Virus record (IMG/VR): IMGVR_UViG_3300019487_000019
Location: 119,278 to 183,277 of that record
Length of the DNA: 64,000 nt
Strand: one strand, 5' to 3'
From: a virus
A program made the position numbers and the translations under genes. Shown piece by piece: positions 53,199 to 61,763 of the stretch (its first letter is position 1; each line of letters begins with the position of its first letter). A model generated the notes under the pieces. The model ran no database searches and was not told the DNA's origin. It saw only the letters and a list, made by a program, of their open reading frames with translations.

Positions 53199-53895
53199 TA
53201 TTATTTTCCTCCTGGGCAATGATTGTATCTTCTATATCATTTTGTGGTTTGTCAAGCTCTGCGTTGAGTGCAACAACGACAGGTGTCCACTGACGCACAT
53301 CGGAAACGTATTTTGCGCGTGGGGCTTCCTTACGCTTCAAAGCATTTCCAATACCCATATTATAGGCAGCAACAGCTCGAGCCCATTCACTTTGAACCAT
53401 GTCAAGATACTGAACAAATAGCGTGATCCCTAACCGAATGTTCAACTTCGGATTCGTCAGCAAAAGTTTGATGATTTCTTTATCGTGAATTTGTGAAAGC
53501 GATCGATCACCAAAGAATTGTTGCCGAAGCGAATCATTGTCGCGAAACAGAACACGAGCAGTTGGTACAGTCAACTGCATTAGACCATACGATCGGCGTG
53601 AAGGATGTGCAGTTGGAAGTCCAATACTTCCGCCTGTTCCCGCACGGGTTTCGACCATCATAATCGCTTGGAGTGTTTGTAGGTGTTGAGAAACACCCAT
53701 CTCAACAACGACTTCTCGTAGTAGTTTCAGATTGCTGACCGCAACGCTGGTAAAAGTGTAGTCCGTAGTTTTCTTCTTTGTCTGAACTGACACAATAATC
53801 GAACCATCTTCGAGAGTTTGTGCTGAAACTGTTGGACTAGCCAGCACAACAAAGGTGGCAAGTAGCATCACGGTGAGGTAGTTGGACGTGTTCAT
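53032..53895 (-). CDS. Secreted lytic transglycosylase (SLT domain)
   Basis: A 287-residue protein with an N-terminal signal peptide (MNTSNYLTVMLLATFVVLA, cleavage likely after TVSA), then an SLT fold: catalytic Glu82 in MMVETRAG, YGLMQLTVPTARV at 103-115, and AVAAYNMGIG at 174-183. It would cleave murein glycan strands in the periplasm. The last ~55 residues are polar (QSGEQSGRAEE), lie outside the domain and overlap the DsbA-like gene, so they may be a by-product of gene overlap. Together with the M15 hub and the S11 peptidase it gives three different wall activities. Confidence 0.88.
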   Translation of the reverse strand: MNTSNYLTVMLLATFVVLASPTVSAQTLEDGSIIVSVQTKKKTTDYTFTSVAVSNLKLLREVVVEMGVSQHLQTLQAIMMVETRAGTGGSIGLPTAHPSRRSYGLMQLTVPTARVLFRDNDSLRQQFFGDRSLSQIHDKEIIKLLLTNPKLNIRLGITLFVQYLDMVQSEWARAVAAYNMGIGNALKRKEAPRAKYVSDVRQWTPVVVALNAELDKPQNDIEDTIIAQEENNNGKIQETSETLDGTIRQQSGEQSGRAEEIQDSFGYDYRTSSGDRPEERIDQGSDW

Positions 53896-53996
53896 ACGTC
53901 ATCTCCTTTCAGAGTAAACAATTGCCTCACAGTTTTACAACTGAGTGCAATCTTACACTAAAGTCGCCCTAAAGAGCAACTGTTTATTACCCTTTA

Positions 53997-54617
53997 CTAC
54001 TTGATATCCCTGAACCAGGTGGTATAATCGCCTGGAAATTGTTGTGGATTGTAAAGGAGCGGAATTTGTGTGGCCGTGTGAAAACGTACTTGGAAAAGAT
54101 CACCGACCAAAATTTCCGTAGTCATGTTGATGAAGTGTGGTGCAGCGGGGAAGACGATTAATGTTCCTCGTTGGGGATTGAAGCCAAACCTATGTTGCGG
54201 AAATTCTAGTTTGCCTCCATACACTTCATAATCTTTCTCGAACGGAACCTTATCTTGATAATCGCACAAAAAAATCACGCATGTTAAATCTCGTTGTGCA
54301 ACACGCAACCATTTATTACGCAAAAACTTACTATTTCCGCACAGGAATTCACCCTTTGCGGTTTCTGGAAACCACTCAAAGTCCATTGCTTCTGTCCCTT
54401 TGTAAAGGTTTTGGTAATGGGCTTGGATTTCTGGAATTGTGTGAAGAAATCGTTCGTAAATGATCGCTTGTCCGCGTTCACAACGCCTTGTAGTCTTTAC
54501 AGGATTTTCGTCTTTATCGGTATCAGGAACATTGAAGTCGGCCATATCAATAATTTCCTCACACAAATATGGTGAGAGGAATTCTTGAACAACATAGAAT
54601 GGCGATTTGATGATCAT
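53997..54617 (-). CDS. Possible 2OG-Fe(II) oxygenase-like protein
   Basis: The 206-residue protein shows an order of features like prolyl hydroxylase-type dioxygenases: N-terminal YVVQEFLSPYLCEEIIDMAD, a core strand CVIFLCDYQD, then YGGKLEFP and GTLIVFPAAPHFINMTTEI with the distal His, and a basic strand FQVRFHTATQ. The first His-x-Asp of the iron site is not clear, so activity is uncertain. Such oxygenases are frequent in cyanophage-type T4 relatives. It shares 4 bases with the upstream protease gene. Confidence 0.5.
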   Translation of the reverse strand: MIIKSPFYVVQEFLSPYLCEEIIDMADFNVPDTDKDENPVKTTRRCERGQAIIYERFLHTIPEIQAHYQNLYKGTEAMDFEWFPETAKGEFLCGNSKFLRNKWLRVAQRDLTCVIFLCDYQDKVPFEKDYEVYGGKLEFPQHRFGFNPQRGTLIVFPAAPHFINMTTEILVGDLFQVRFHTATQIPLLYNPQQFPGDYTTWFRDIK

Positions 54618-55177
54618 TTTAACCTACGAACAACCTCGGTGCGGAAAAGCTCTAGAAATTCTTGCAGCGTGAGTTGTGCTTCTGCAAGGACTGCAATCGC
54701 CTTCATTACTTCATCCTCACGCATTTCTGGATTCGGTACCATTTGTTTTTCGGGAGCCGATTGTTCTTGTGATTGTTCTTGTGAGCCGCCCTTACTAACA
54801 TCAACGACGAAGTTGCCGGCTTTAAGCACGTTCTGACCAAGCAGAACAGGTGTGTCCATATTCGACCGATCGTTGAGATTGAATGTGATGCCTTGAAGTG
54901 GTGTACCATCAATTTCAAGGTCGAGCTTGACCATCGGACGATCCTGTGCGCCACCATCAGCGGAGTGAACTTCCTGGTTGCCGACAAGGTCCATAGTGAA
55001 TTGCTTATCACCAAGCGGCTTTGAACGGAACGAAACCTGACCATTATGGGCCTGAATTTGGTCGGCATGAAGCGAAGATGTTGTTGCCCCACTATCGACT
55101 TTTGCGTCAACTTCTGTATCGCCAAGCGACGTGAACCTAATTTTGGCGGTATCGCCAAGAGTACGCTGATTGTCCAT
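54614..55177 (-). CDS. Retropepsin-like aspartic protease (RimB / PF05618 type)
   Basis: The 187-residue protein has the single-lobe aspartic protease motif AKVDSGATTSSLHAD near residue 26-40, then RPMVKLDLEIDG and NLNDRSNMDTPVLLGQNVLK, matching the family once called ATP-dependent zinc protease and now linked to RimB peptidases. Dimerisation would form the active site. The last 55 residues are a Gln/Ser linker plus a charged helix. I use the ATG at 55177 (AGGAG 8 bases upstream) over a GTG one codon earlier. A late box precedes it, suggesting a role in virion assembly or host protein processing, not shown. Confidence 0.82.
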   Translation of the reverse strand: MDNQRTLGDTAKIRFTSLGDTEVDAKVDSGATTSSLHADQIQAHNGQVSFRSKPLGDKQFTMDLVGNQEVHSADGGAQDRPMVKLDLEIDGTPLQGITFNLNDRSNMDTPVLLGQNVLKAGNFVVDVSKGGSQEQSQEQSAPEKQMVPNPEMREDEVMKAIAVLAEAQLTLQEFLELFRTEVVRRLK

Positions 55178-55186
55178 CACAAACTC

Positions 55187-55849
55187 CTATTTTTTGGTGT
55201 TGTGGTAGGTATTTATGCGGAGGATTAGGGGTTGAATCCAGTTCTCTACACGCTCCTTGAACACAAGAGGAACCATTCCCTTCTCGACCGACATGATGAT
55301 AACAATGTTGTCGATTTGGATGTCGTACATCTCGTGAAACATCAGTGCATAGGCGGTAGTTTGAAGGTAATAGTCCTCAATCATTGACTTGTACTTGTCG
55401 TTTGTTGACGTTTTGAAGTCGACAACTGCAATCGTCCCTTCCCAATCTGCAATACAGTCAACTCGACCAGCAAGCTTCAGGGAATCACTGTACAGAGCAG
55501 CTTCTTGTACGTAAATGTTGTTGACGCTCTTTAGTTTTAGGCGAACAGAATTGAACTCACCGACGTGATCGGGAAATTGTTCAAACGTTGGATTGGGGTC
55601 GTTGGCGAGATGTTTCTCGATCATTTTGTGAACGGCTTCACCACGATCAGCTGTTCGTTTTTTCTCGAAATCTGCCCGGAATTCACCTAGACTCTGTCGC
55701 CAATCGTTAAGCCATGGCTTTTCTTTTGCATCTAAAACAGTCGTCACAGACGGATAAACATTTCCGGCAGGAGTTGTATAGAAACGGCCCTTGGATGTTG
55801 TTTCAACGTCGAGATTAACGGGTATAATTTTATTATTATGGATGAACAC
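55187..55849 (-). CDS. PD-(D/E)XK exonuclease (RecB/Cas4-like)
   Basis: A 220-residue nuclease with GRFYTTPAGNVYPSVTTVLD at the N-terminus (typical of phage RecB-like nucleases), the helix GEAVHKMIEKHL, and the active site LAGRVDCIADWEGTIAVVDF followed by KTS, where Asp, Asp and Lys form the PD-(D/E)XK signature, then EDYYLQTTAYALMF with the QxxxY element. It starts with GTG at 55849, sharing one base with the preceding stop (TAGTG); no ATG is nearby. Likely acts in DNA processing with the helicase and recombination genes. Confidence 0.88.
   Translation of the reverse strand: MFIHNNKIIPVNLDVETTSKGRFYTTPAGNVYPSVTTVLDAKEKPWLNDWRQSLGEFRADFEKKRTADRGEAVHKMIEKHLANDPNPTFEQFPDHVGEFNSVRLKLKSVNNIYVQEAALYSDSLKLAGRVDCIADWEGTIAVVDFKTSTNDKYKSMIEDYYLQTTAYALMFHEMYDIQIDNIVIIMSVEKGMVPLVFKERVENWIQPLILRINTYHNTKK
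55210..55217 (-). promoter_or_regulatory. T4-type late promoter box (CATAAATA)
   Basis: Minus-strand CATAAATA near the end of the exonuclease gene, 33 bases before the protease start. Confidence 0.5.
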
Positions 55850-56472
55850 TAACCTTGCCCTGGTGTTGCCGCTCCGGAACTACCTGGTGTTGATACTGTA
55901 GAGGCTTTGCCCTTAGCGGCGTCTTCTTTCGCCTTAGCATCCTCCTCTGCCTTGAGTTTAGGCAACAGTTGTTTTTTGGCCCGGCCAATGTTTGTTAGTT
56001 CGGCATCTTCGGGACGATTTTTATTCAACTTTCGTGCATTTACGGCTGCTTCACGGGCTGAAAGTTCAGCCATTTGTACACTTGCGGCATCCATTTCTGC
56101 TAGAAATTGTTTGAATGATAACATAGCTTCCTCACTTACCTTTCGAAGTTTATATGCGTCCGGATGTCCCGGCGTATCTCGAACAACATTACGGTACATT
56201 TCTTTATATTCGTCTTGACTGTAGGCCGAATATGGTTTACTTGTTAGAGGATGTTTCATTCGAGACACTTGTCCAGACATCCAACCATGAAACTCATTGA
56301 AATTGAAACCAGAATGCAATTCTTTGAATCGTTTCGTTAGCTTAGTAAGCTCTTCTTTTGGTGGAAATGTTCGAAAGGCCCGTGCGGCACTCGCCCCCCT
56401 TTGGGCGGCACGTGAACGTTTCTTCGTCCACTTTGGTTGGGAAACGGACGGAACGACATGACCACGACGCAT
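55849..56472 (-). CDS. Hypothetical basic protein
   Basis: A 207-residue protein, Lys/Arg/Ala-rich, with a basic N-terminus (KWTKKRSRAAQRGASAARAF), a middle helical segment (KRFKELHSGFNFNEFHGWMS) and a charged Ala/Lys/Glu coiled-coil C-terminus ending in Gly/Ser/Thr. It does not match a family I know. It follows the GAPE-rich protein without a gap, and both look like virion or DNA-associated proteins. Confidence 0.6.
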   Translation of the reverse strand: MRRGHVVPSVSQPKWTKKRSRAAQRGASAARAFRTFPPKEELTKLTKRFKELHSGFNFNEFHGWMSGQVSRMKHPLTSKPYSAYSQDEYKEMYRNVVRDTPGHPDAYKLRKVSEEAMLSFKQFLAEMDAASVQMAELSAREAAVNARKLNKNRPEDAELTNIGRAKKQLLPKLKAEEDAKAKEDAAKGKASTVSTPGSSGAATPGQG

Positions 56473-57528
56473 TTACTTGACCCTCTTGAGCAGGAACGCG
56501 GCAAGATGTGATGGTGGGACTCGACCTTTCATCTTGAGAAGCTTACGACCGACCTCTTCCTCCTCCTCGGTCTTTTTCATTCCAAAATCAATTTCTTTAT
56601 CTTCAACAGCAGCTGGTTGTTCATCTCCAGTTTCCCGTTTCCACTGCGCAAGCTTTGCAAGTTGTTTTGTTTCTTTTTTCATTTCATTCTTGCGTTTGAA
56701 ATGATCTTCCATATCGAGCATTTCTTCTTCCTGCTTCACCTTCGCCCGAGAAGAACGTTGACGTGCCTCTTCCTGACGAGCTTCAGCTTCTTTTTGCTTT
56801 GCCATTGCTTCAGCACGACGAGCATCAGCATCCGCTTTCATCATGTCAATTACCTGAATGAGGAGCGATTTTTCATCACCGCCTTCATCAGGAGCGCCGC
56901 CTTCTGGAGCTCCAAGGTCAAGTTGGCCTTCACCGCCCTCGCCACCAGGTGCACCCATATCTGGAGCGCCTTCGGCCCCCGGAGCACCACCTTCGGGTGG
57001 AGCGCCTTCGGCGCCAGGTTGGCCTGCAATAGCTTGGCCTTCTTCCTGATCTTCTTCTACTTCAGGCCAAGCAACATCGAGAATGTTGAAACGATCACGC
57101 AAACGAAAGAGAACCTCAGGAATTTCAGGTGCTTGACCTTCTTCTTCTTCTTCCTTTGCTAGGTGGGCCGCAAGAGCGTTCTCAAATTCATCAGCTTGAT
57201 CGGCTTGAACCGTGACGCGAACGAGCTTTCCATCTTCGTCTTCAAGACCGAACGTTGTTGCATTCTGGCGATCGATTTTGTCTTTCTTCTCGAGAGCTTT
57301 TAGCTTACTGACGACTTCTGTTTGGTCGAAATGTGGATGAGCAGTATCGGCATCTTCGGTAATACGTGTAAACACCTCACGCAGACCAAGGCGGAATTTT
57401 TTAACCTTGTTTTTCTTAACTTTTTGCTTCGAGCGGCTAGAAAGTAGAGGCATTGCAAAACCGCCAATCGCGCCCCCGCCAACAGCTCCCCCTGCCGCAT
57501 CTTCCTCGAGTTTTTTCAGCAAATCCAT
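56473..57528 (-). CDS. Probable virion protein with Gly/Ala/Pro/Glu-rich linker and coiled coil
   Basis: A 351-residue protein: basic helical N-terminus, an acidic middle, a low-complexity Gly-Ala-Pro-Glu region at about residues 163-218 (repeats like GAPEGGAPDEGG), then a long charged coiled coil (about 235-320). It is very like the portal tail in composition. A late box lies about 32 bases upstream of the ATG at 57528, so late expression is likely. I do not recognise the family; a head-internal or scaffold-related role is one possibility. Confidence 0.6.
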   Translation of the reverse strand: MDLLKKLEEDAAGGAVGGGAIGGFAMPLLSSRSKQKVKKNKVKKFRLGLREVFTRITEDADTAHPHFDQTEVVSKLKALEKKDKIDRQNATTFGLEDEDGKLVRVTVQADQADEFENALAAHLAKEEEEEGQAPEIPEVLFRLRDRFNILDVAWPEVEEDQEEGQAIAGQPGAEGAPPEGGAPGAEGAPDMGAPGGEGGEGQLDLGAPEGGAPDEGGDEKSLLIQVIDMMKADADARRAEAMAKQKEAEARQEEARQRSSRAKVKQEEEMLDMEDHFKRKNEMKKETKQLAKLAQWKRETGDEQPAAVEDKEIDFGMKKTEEEEEVGRKLLKMKGRVPPSHLAAFLLKRVK

Positions 57529-57559
57529 AGTGATTGTCCTTATGGGGTTTCGTTCCCAT

Positions 57560-57567
57560 TATTTATG
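57560..57567 (-). promoter_or_regulatory. T4-type late promoter box (CATAAATA)
   Basis: Minus-strand CATAAATA in the gap before the gene starting at 57528. Confidence 0.65.
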
Positions 57568-57585
57568 AACAAGCAGGGAAAAGCG

Positions 57586-57894
57586 TCATTCGTCAAGTAG
57601 TTCGAGATTTTCCGGAACGAATGTACGATATTTGAGGTCCATGACAACGCCAGTGGAATGTTCAACCCAGTCTTGGAAGCTAAACATGCGTTTGGTGAAT
57701 GTTTCGCGATATTCTTGATACTGACGATACAAGTTCTGGATCTCACCTTGATCCTCAACATGGAAGTCGCTAATATCGACTGCTTTGACGTTCTTTGTTG
57801 GAATCTCCACCGGCAAGATCGTACGTTCAGTCGTTTCGCCTTCGAGACTAATATAGCGAACGAAATATCGCCCGCCTTCCTCCAGATTACTCAT
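57586..57894 (-). CDS. Hypothetical protein
   Basis: A 102-residue acidic protein (start MSNLEEGGRYFVRYISLEG, with EIPTKNVKAVDISDF) of unknown function. The ATG at 57894 has no close ribosome site of its own and overlaps the upstream gene by 8 bases, so coupling is likely. The frame is open 46 codons further upstream but only inside that gene. Confidence 0.65.
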   Translation of the reverse strand: MSNLEEGGRYFVRYISLEGETTERTILPVEIPTKNVKAVDISDFHVEDQGEIQNLYRQYQEYRETFTKRMFSFQDWVEHSTGVVMDLKYRTFVPENLELLDE

Positions 57895-58195
57895 TTGCTG
57901 CCCCACCTTCAACGATGACGGTTTCAACAGGAGCAGGTGCTGGTGGGCGTACCGGGGCAAATGCTTCCATACGCTGGATTGCTTCTTTGCGCTCATTAAC
58001 AACGGTATTGTAAATGTCGTTCTGAAGACCACGAAGAGCGGCTTGAACCATTAGCAGTCGAGATTGGGCGTCAGCTTCTTCTTGACGCCATTCGTCCATG
58101 ATTCCAACCATTGAACGAATGTTTTGACTCATTTTTTCAACAACAAACGCTTGTTCGTCAATTGTGAGTGTTTCGGTTTTTCTAACTTGTGGCAT
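57887..58195 (-). CDS. Hypothetical coiled-coil protein
   Basis: A 102-residue helical protein (RSMVGIMDEWRQEEADAQSR, LMVQAALRGLQNDIYN) ending in a Pro/Ala tail. AGGAG lies 6 bases before the ATG at 58195. It follows helicase gp41 closely; no function recognised. Confidence 0.65.
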   Translation of the reverse strand: MPQVRKTETLTIDEQAFVVEKMSQNIRSMVGIMDEWRQEEADAQSRLLMVQAALRGLQNDIYNTVVNERKEAIQRMEAFAPVRPPAPAPVETVIVEGGAANE

Positions 58196-58203
58196 GGTAT
58201 CTC

Positions 58204-59529
58204 CTATGATATATCCATTATATCGATCAATGATTTCCTACTACGTTCCGGCAGTCCTTTAATCGTTTTCTTTTCCTGAATTGCTTGCTGAAGATCTCCG
58301 CCAGCGCTGTTTTCTGTAGCTGGATTCAAGATACGCAGGTGTGCATTGTCCCAAACCATGTACACATGTTTTCCAACTGCATCACTACTACGTGATTTTA
58401 AACAGTGATAGATCATTTCGCCTTTAGCTTTCATCGCTGGATTTTGTATGATCGCCCACTGCCAATCGACAGTGTTCACCTTACTAATACCACCAGCAGT
58501 GTGGCCTTGATGAAGTTCTTCCGCTTCAATTGCTGCTCTATTTAGCTGGGAGGCTGTCGCCAAGAATAACCCATAATCAACACCAATGTCTTTCAATTGT
58601 TCAGATGTTTGTTTATCCTTTTCCCACTTATCTCCGGGCGGAACATACTTGTTTGACCCCATAATGTCGATGTAATCGACAATCAACAAGTCAGGAACAA
58701 ACTTGTGTTGGAGCTCATATTCCTTCAAGTAGCCACGAATCGTGTTTGCGTTTGTTTCACTATGCATCCACTTGATCGTTAGGTGTCCAAGATTTTTGGA
58801 GACCTCATTCAGTTTATATGCAATTGTTTTGAATTCACGATGAACAAAGAATGTTGGAATGCCGGTGAACATCATATCAAATCGTTGTGCAACCAAGTCT
58901 TGTGAAAGTTCAAGTGTGAGATACAAAACGTTCTTACCTTGATGAATAAAGTTGAAAGCTAGATTTGCCAACGTAATCGACTTACCACCACCGGAATTTG
59001 CACAGAATAGTATGATCTCTCCCTTCGCTAGTCCCCCACCCATTAGATCATCGAGTGGTTTGAATCCCATTGGTGTACGAAGTGGTGATGAAGCTAACGT
59101 CTCGAGACGGGCCATTGGATCTTCGAAATAATCGAGACCGAGATCTCGCTGTAGTGAGATCGATAGAGCATCCTGAAACAGTTTTTCAATTTGTCCCTCG
59201 TCGCCATTATTGATATAATCCGGGGCGACTATGACTGCTAGCTCGAGCGCGCGTCGTCTGCAGAATTTTTCAACTTCGGTAGTTGTGTACTTGAGCTGAT
59301 CTCGAGTGATTTGGTGTGGGGTTAGGACAAGATTAGTTTCGACTTGGACTTGTTCAACAGACGGAAGACTATTATAAGAATCATAATAGGATGATAGAAA
59401 CCGGACTGTCTTTCGAAACTCTGGATCAAAATATTCCGCCTTCACAATTGACTTGCAAAGAGCATAGGTGTCAGGTGAGGAAAAGAGGTATTCGAGTAAG
59501 AGTTTTTGTTTTTCGGCTGGTTTACTCAT
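58204..59529 (-). CDS. gp41: Replicative DNA helicase gp41 (DnaB-like)
   Basis: A 441-residue RecA-fold helicase. The C-terminal ATPase has Walker A ANSGGGKS (177-184), VLYLTLELSQ, Walker B LLIVDYID (281-288) and the TASQLNRAA segment with the sensor Gln; the N-terminal half is helical as in DnaB-type proteins. Length is near T4 gp41 (475). It would form the hexameric primosome helicase with gp61 primase, which is not in the window. The start ATG at 59529 is preceded by AAGGAG. Confidence 0.95.
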   Translation of the reverse strand: MSKPAEKQKLLLEYLFSSPDTYALCKSIVKAEYFDPEFRKTVRFLSSYYDSYNSLPSVEQVQVETNLVLTPHQITRDQLKYTTTEVEKFCRRRALELAVIVAPDYINNGDEGQIEKLFQDALSISLQRDLGLDYFEDPMARLETLASSPLRTPMGFKPLDDLMGGGLAKGEIILFCANSGGGKSITLANLAFNFIHQGKNVLYLTLELSQDLVAQRFDMMFTGIPTFFVHREFKTIAYKLNEVSKNLGHLTIKWMHSETNANTIRGYLKEYELQHKFVPDLLIVDYIDIMGSNKYVPPGDKWEKDKQTSEQLKDIGVDYGLFLATASQLNRAAIEAEELHQGHTAGGISKVNTVDWQWAIIQNPAMKAKGEMIYHCLKSRSSDAVGKHVYMVWDNAHLRILNPATENSAGGDLQQAIQEKKTIKGLPERSRKSLIDIMDIS

Positions 59530-59571
59530 GTAAACTCCTTATTGTCCACGATTATAGGAACAAAAGGCCGT

Positions 59572-60549
59572 TTAGACAACGACAATGACTGGCGGGTAAA
59601 TTGATCGAGGTGCATTCGGGGAAGCGTACATCGCGCCCTTATTATAATATGTTGTAGGATTGACAGAACTAATTGTAGCGATGTCGATAACCTGATCGGT
59701 AATTCGATCGACGGCAGCGAACGGACTCTTTCCCAGAAGGATAAAATCTTCATTTGCATTTACGCCCAGTCCGTCGAAGAAAATCGGTGAACCGTCGCGG
59801 ACCAAACCACCACTAAAGTATGCAGGAGCAGGTGATGTCGTCAAGATATTGAAGCTTCGAACGGTGTAATTCTTCCCATTAATGTGAACAACGTTTGCAC
59901 CAACCCATGGTGAATTGATCGATGGGACATCATCAATACCAACATACGAAATCGTTGTATCTGTTGCTGCTTTATAGACGATTGAGACAGAAATCAGAGG
60001 ATTCGAATTTGTTGTAGCAATTGTTAGCTCGCCGCCACTCGTTAGTAGCATGTCTGGAATTGGGGCTGCGGTTGTTGCCTCAGGATTGACAAGGTTTGTT
60101 GATGCCGTTCCAATGCACTGCGCAATGCCACTTTCAAATCGAGAGAAAGAAACAATGATCGTATTCAGATCAACAACAACGACTGTATACTCACTAGGTG
60201 CGAGTTCAATTTGGTATAGATTATTCTCACTGTCAACCCGATCAACCAAAACTTGAACCAGTGGGTTTACACCAAGGTTGTGTTGAATCGTCCACGAAGG
60301 AGCTGCAATGCCTTGTGTGTGATTGAAAAGAATGTTACGTGGAAACCAATCATCTAACCCAACCACTTCAGGCGGGAAGACAGGTGTGGCATTGATCTCT
60401 TCTTGATTTGTAATCTTGAACAGTTTTCCGGGACAGTTAAGTGTAATGATGCAACGTTGTACAACTTCAAAGCTGTACAGACTCGTCGGAAGACGAACAC
60501 GTCGTGTGCATGTATCACATTGATAGACAACTGGACCGATCTTTGCCAT
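59572..60549 (-). CDS. Virion structural protein with N-terminal zinc-finger-like segment
   Basis: A 325-residue protein. The first 45 residues have C-x-x-C in YQCDTCTRRV and further cysteines (VQRCIITLNCPG), suggesting a small zinc site. The rest is beta-rich and fibre-like (WTIQHNLGVNPLVQVLVDRV is the phage fibre phrase seen in many attachment proteins). Likely a baseplate, fibre-linked or decoration protein; exact role unknown. Its start shares a base with the stop of the next gene (TAATG). Confidence 0.6.
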   Translation of the reverse strand: MAKIGPVVYQCDTCTRRVRLPTSLYSFEVVQRCIITLNCPGKLFKITNQEEINATPVFPPEVVGLDDWFPRNILFNHTQGIAAPSWTIQHNLGVNPLVQVLVDRVDSENNLYQIELAPSEYTVVVVDLNTIIVSFSRFESGIAQCIGTASTNLVNPEATTAAPIPDMLLTSGGELTIATTNSNPLISVSIVYKAATDTTISYVGIDDVPSINSPWVGANVVHINGKNYTVRSFNILTTSPAPAYFSGGLVRDGSPIFFDGLGVNANEDFILLGKSPFAAVDRITDQVIDIATISSVNPTTYYNKGAMYASPNAPRSIYPPVIVVV

Positions 60550-60860
60550 TAAAGTCCCTTTGCAAGGATGAGTCCGGAGACCGCTTGTTTATATTCTTTG
60601 AGCAAGTCCTCAGGAATGTCAGCCGTATAGGCAGCAACTCCCGAACGAAGAATCGTATATGCAACATTTTCAGTATTCATTAGAGCAACAATATATGGTG
60701 CCAATGTCATTACCCATCCTTGTGGTGAGCGAGGATCCTGCTTTGGCATGAACACTCGACTGTGGCTTACGACCCAGCCCTCGCTATGGCCTTCGACGAC
60801 CTTCGCAATCAATTCTTGGCCATTTACTAACTTGAAAATCATGACTTCTTCTTCGTGCAT
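60549..60860 (-). CDS. Small Sm-like fold protein
   Basis: A 103-residue protein with MIFKLVNGQELIAKVVE and WVVSHSRVFMPKQDP, a pattern like Sm-fold RNA-binding proteins and related small phage proteins common in cyanophage-type genomes. The start may be at residue 7 (MIFKL). A late-type box lies about 10 bases upstream of the ATG at 60860. Function unknown; RNA binding is inference. Confidence 0.55.
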   Translation of the reverse strand: MHEEEVMIFKLVNGQELIAKVVEGHSEGWVVSHSRVFMPKQDPRSPQGWVMTLAPYIVALMNTENVAYTILRSGVAAYTADIPEDLLKEYKQAVSGLILAKGL

Positions 60861-60870
60861 ATTATTCTCC

Positions 60871-60878
60871 TATTTACA
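60871..60878 (-). promoter_or_regulatory. Late-type promoter box (TGTAAATA)
   Basis: Minus-strand TGTAAATA between two small genes, 10 bases before the start at 60860; close spacing makes it less certain. Confidence 0.4.
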
Positions 60879-61448
60879 TTATGGGGTCGCCAGAAGTTTC
60901 CCGTACGGAAAGGCACTCTCACGCACAGCATAATAGAAAGGCACGCCATAAAAGATAATTTCGCTATCTGACATGATGCCTTCGTACAGATTTTCGCGTA
61001 GGTATGTGTACTTCAGAAGGTCTCTGACGATTTCAATCGCTCTAGTATTATCCTCAAATTGTTCAAACAACGTATCAATTACGTGCTGATAATCTGCGCT
61101 TGAGTTCTTCACCTCTTTACTGTAGAGGAACTTGAACCCATTGATAGGGAACACGTAGAAAGGCTCGGTCCCTTCAGAAAGGGAAGGACACTGTCCATAG
61201 GCAAAGATTGCTCTTTGCCTCATGTTGTAGTAGTCGGTAAACGCTTTATTAAACGCTTCTACAACTGCCGTTTGTTTCTTGTGAAAGCGGACCTTGACTT
61301 TGTGGAAGTCATTGTACGTTGTTGGTAGGGGTTTATAAACGGGAAGTTGGCCGGACTGCTGTAAAAATTGTGAGCATTCCGTCCGAATTTTTTGTATTTC
61401 GCGTGTCCCTAACGACGAAGCTTTGCCAAGCAGGTCTTCAATAAGCAT
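60879..61448 (-). CDS. Conserved-type phage protein of unknown function
   Basis: A 189-residue protein. PVYKPLPTTYNDFHKVKVRF, MRQRAIFAYGQCPS and FYVFPINGFKFLYSKEVKNS look like a family that recurs in large T4-type phages, known to me only as hypothetical. Predicted mixed alpha/beta and soluble. It follows a late box at 61469-61476 by about 20 bases. Likely a late product of unknown role. Confidence 0.7.
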   Translation of the reverse strand: MLIEDLLGKASSLGTREIQKIRTECSQFLQQSGQLPVYKPLPTTYNDFHKVKVRFHKKQTAVVEAFNKAFTDYYNMRQRAIFAYGQCPSLSEGTEPFYVFPINGFKFLYSKEVKNSSADYQHVIDTLFEQFEDNTRAIEIVRDLLKYTYLRENLYEGIMSDSEIIFYGVPFYYAVRESAFPYGKLLATP

Positions 61449-61468
61449 GAAATATACCCCTTTGGGTA

Positions 61469-61476
61469 TATTTATG
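61469..61476 (-). promoter_or_regulatory. T4-type late promoter box (CATAAATA)
   Basis: Minus-strand CATAAATA in the 36-base gap between two minus-strand genes, about 20 bases before the start at 61448. Confidence 0.65.
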
Positions 61477-61484
61477 CTGATTTT

Positions 61485-61763
61485 TTAGCTAGTTAAGCGA
61501 AGATATGTATAACCAATGATTCCAAGAAATACAAGGGTATACGCGGTCCAGAAAAGAGGCGACCTCTTGAGCCGCTCATTCAATGAATTCTGTTTAGGGA
61601 CAGGGACATATGCCTTACGAATTTCTGGATTCTTGGTGGCAGCGGCAACGAGATCGGCAACAACGAGAGGGAGCTCGATCTCAATGTGCCATCGCGGGGC
61701 TGTTTTATTCGGGGGCGTCTTTACGAACCGGCCGTTTGAGCCACGAGTGTTATGCTTTGGCAT
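61485..61763 (-). CDS. Small membrane protein with C-terminal anchor
   Basis: A 92-residue protein: basic, polar N-terminus (KHNTRGSNGRFVKTPPNK), a short amphipathic middle, and one hydrophobic segment near the end (residues ~72-88, FWTAYTLVFLGIIGYTYL). It resembles a tail-anchored inner-membrane protein. Its start overlaps the preceding gene by 14 bases. Function unknown. Confidence 0.6.
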   Translation of the reverse strand: MPKHNTRGSNGRFVKTPPNKTAPRWHIEIELPLVVADLVAAATKNPEIRKAYVPVPKQNSLNERLKRSPLFWTAYTLVFLGIIGYTYLRLTS

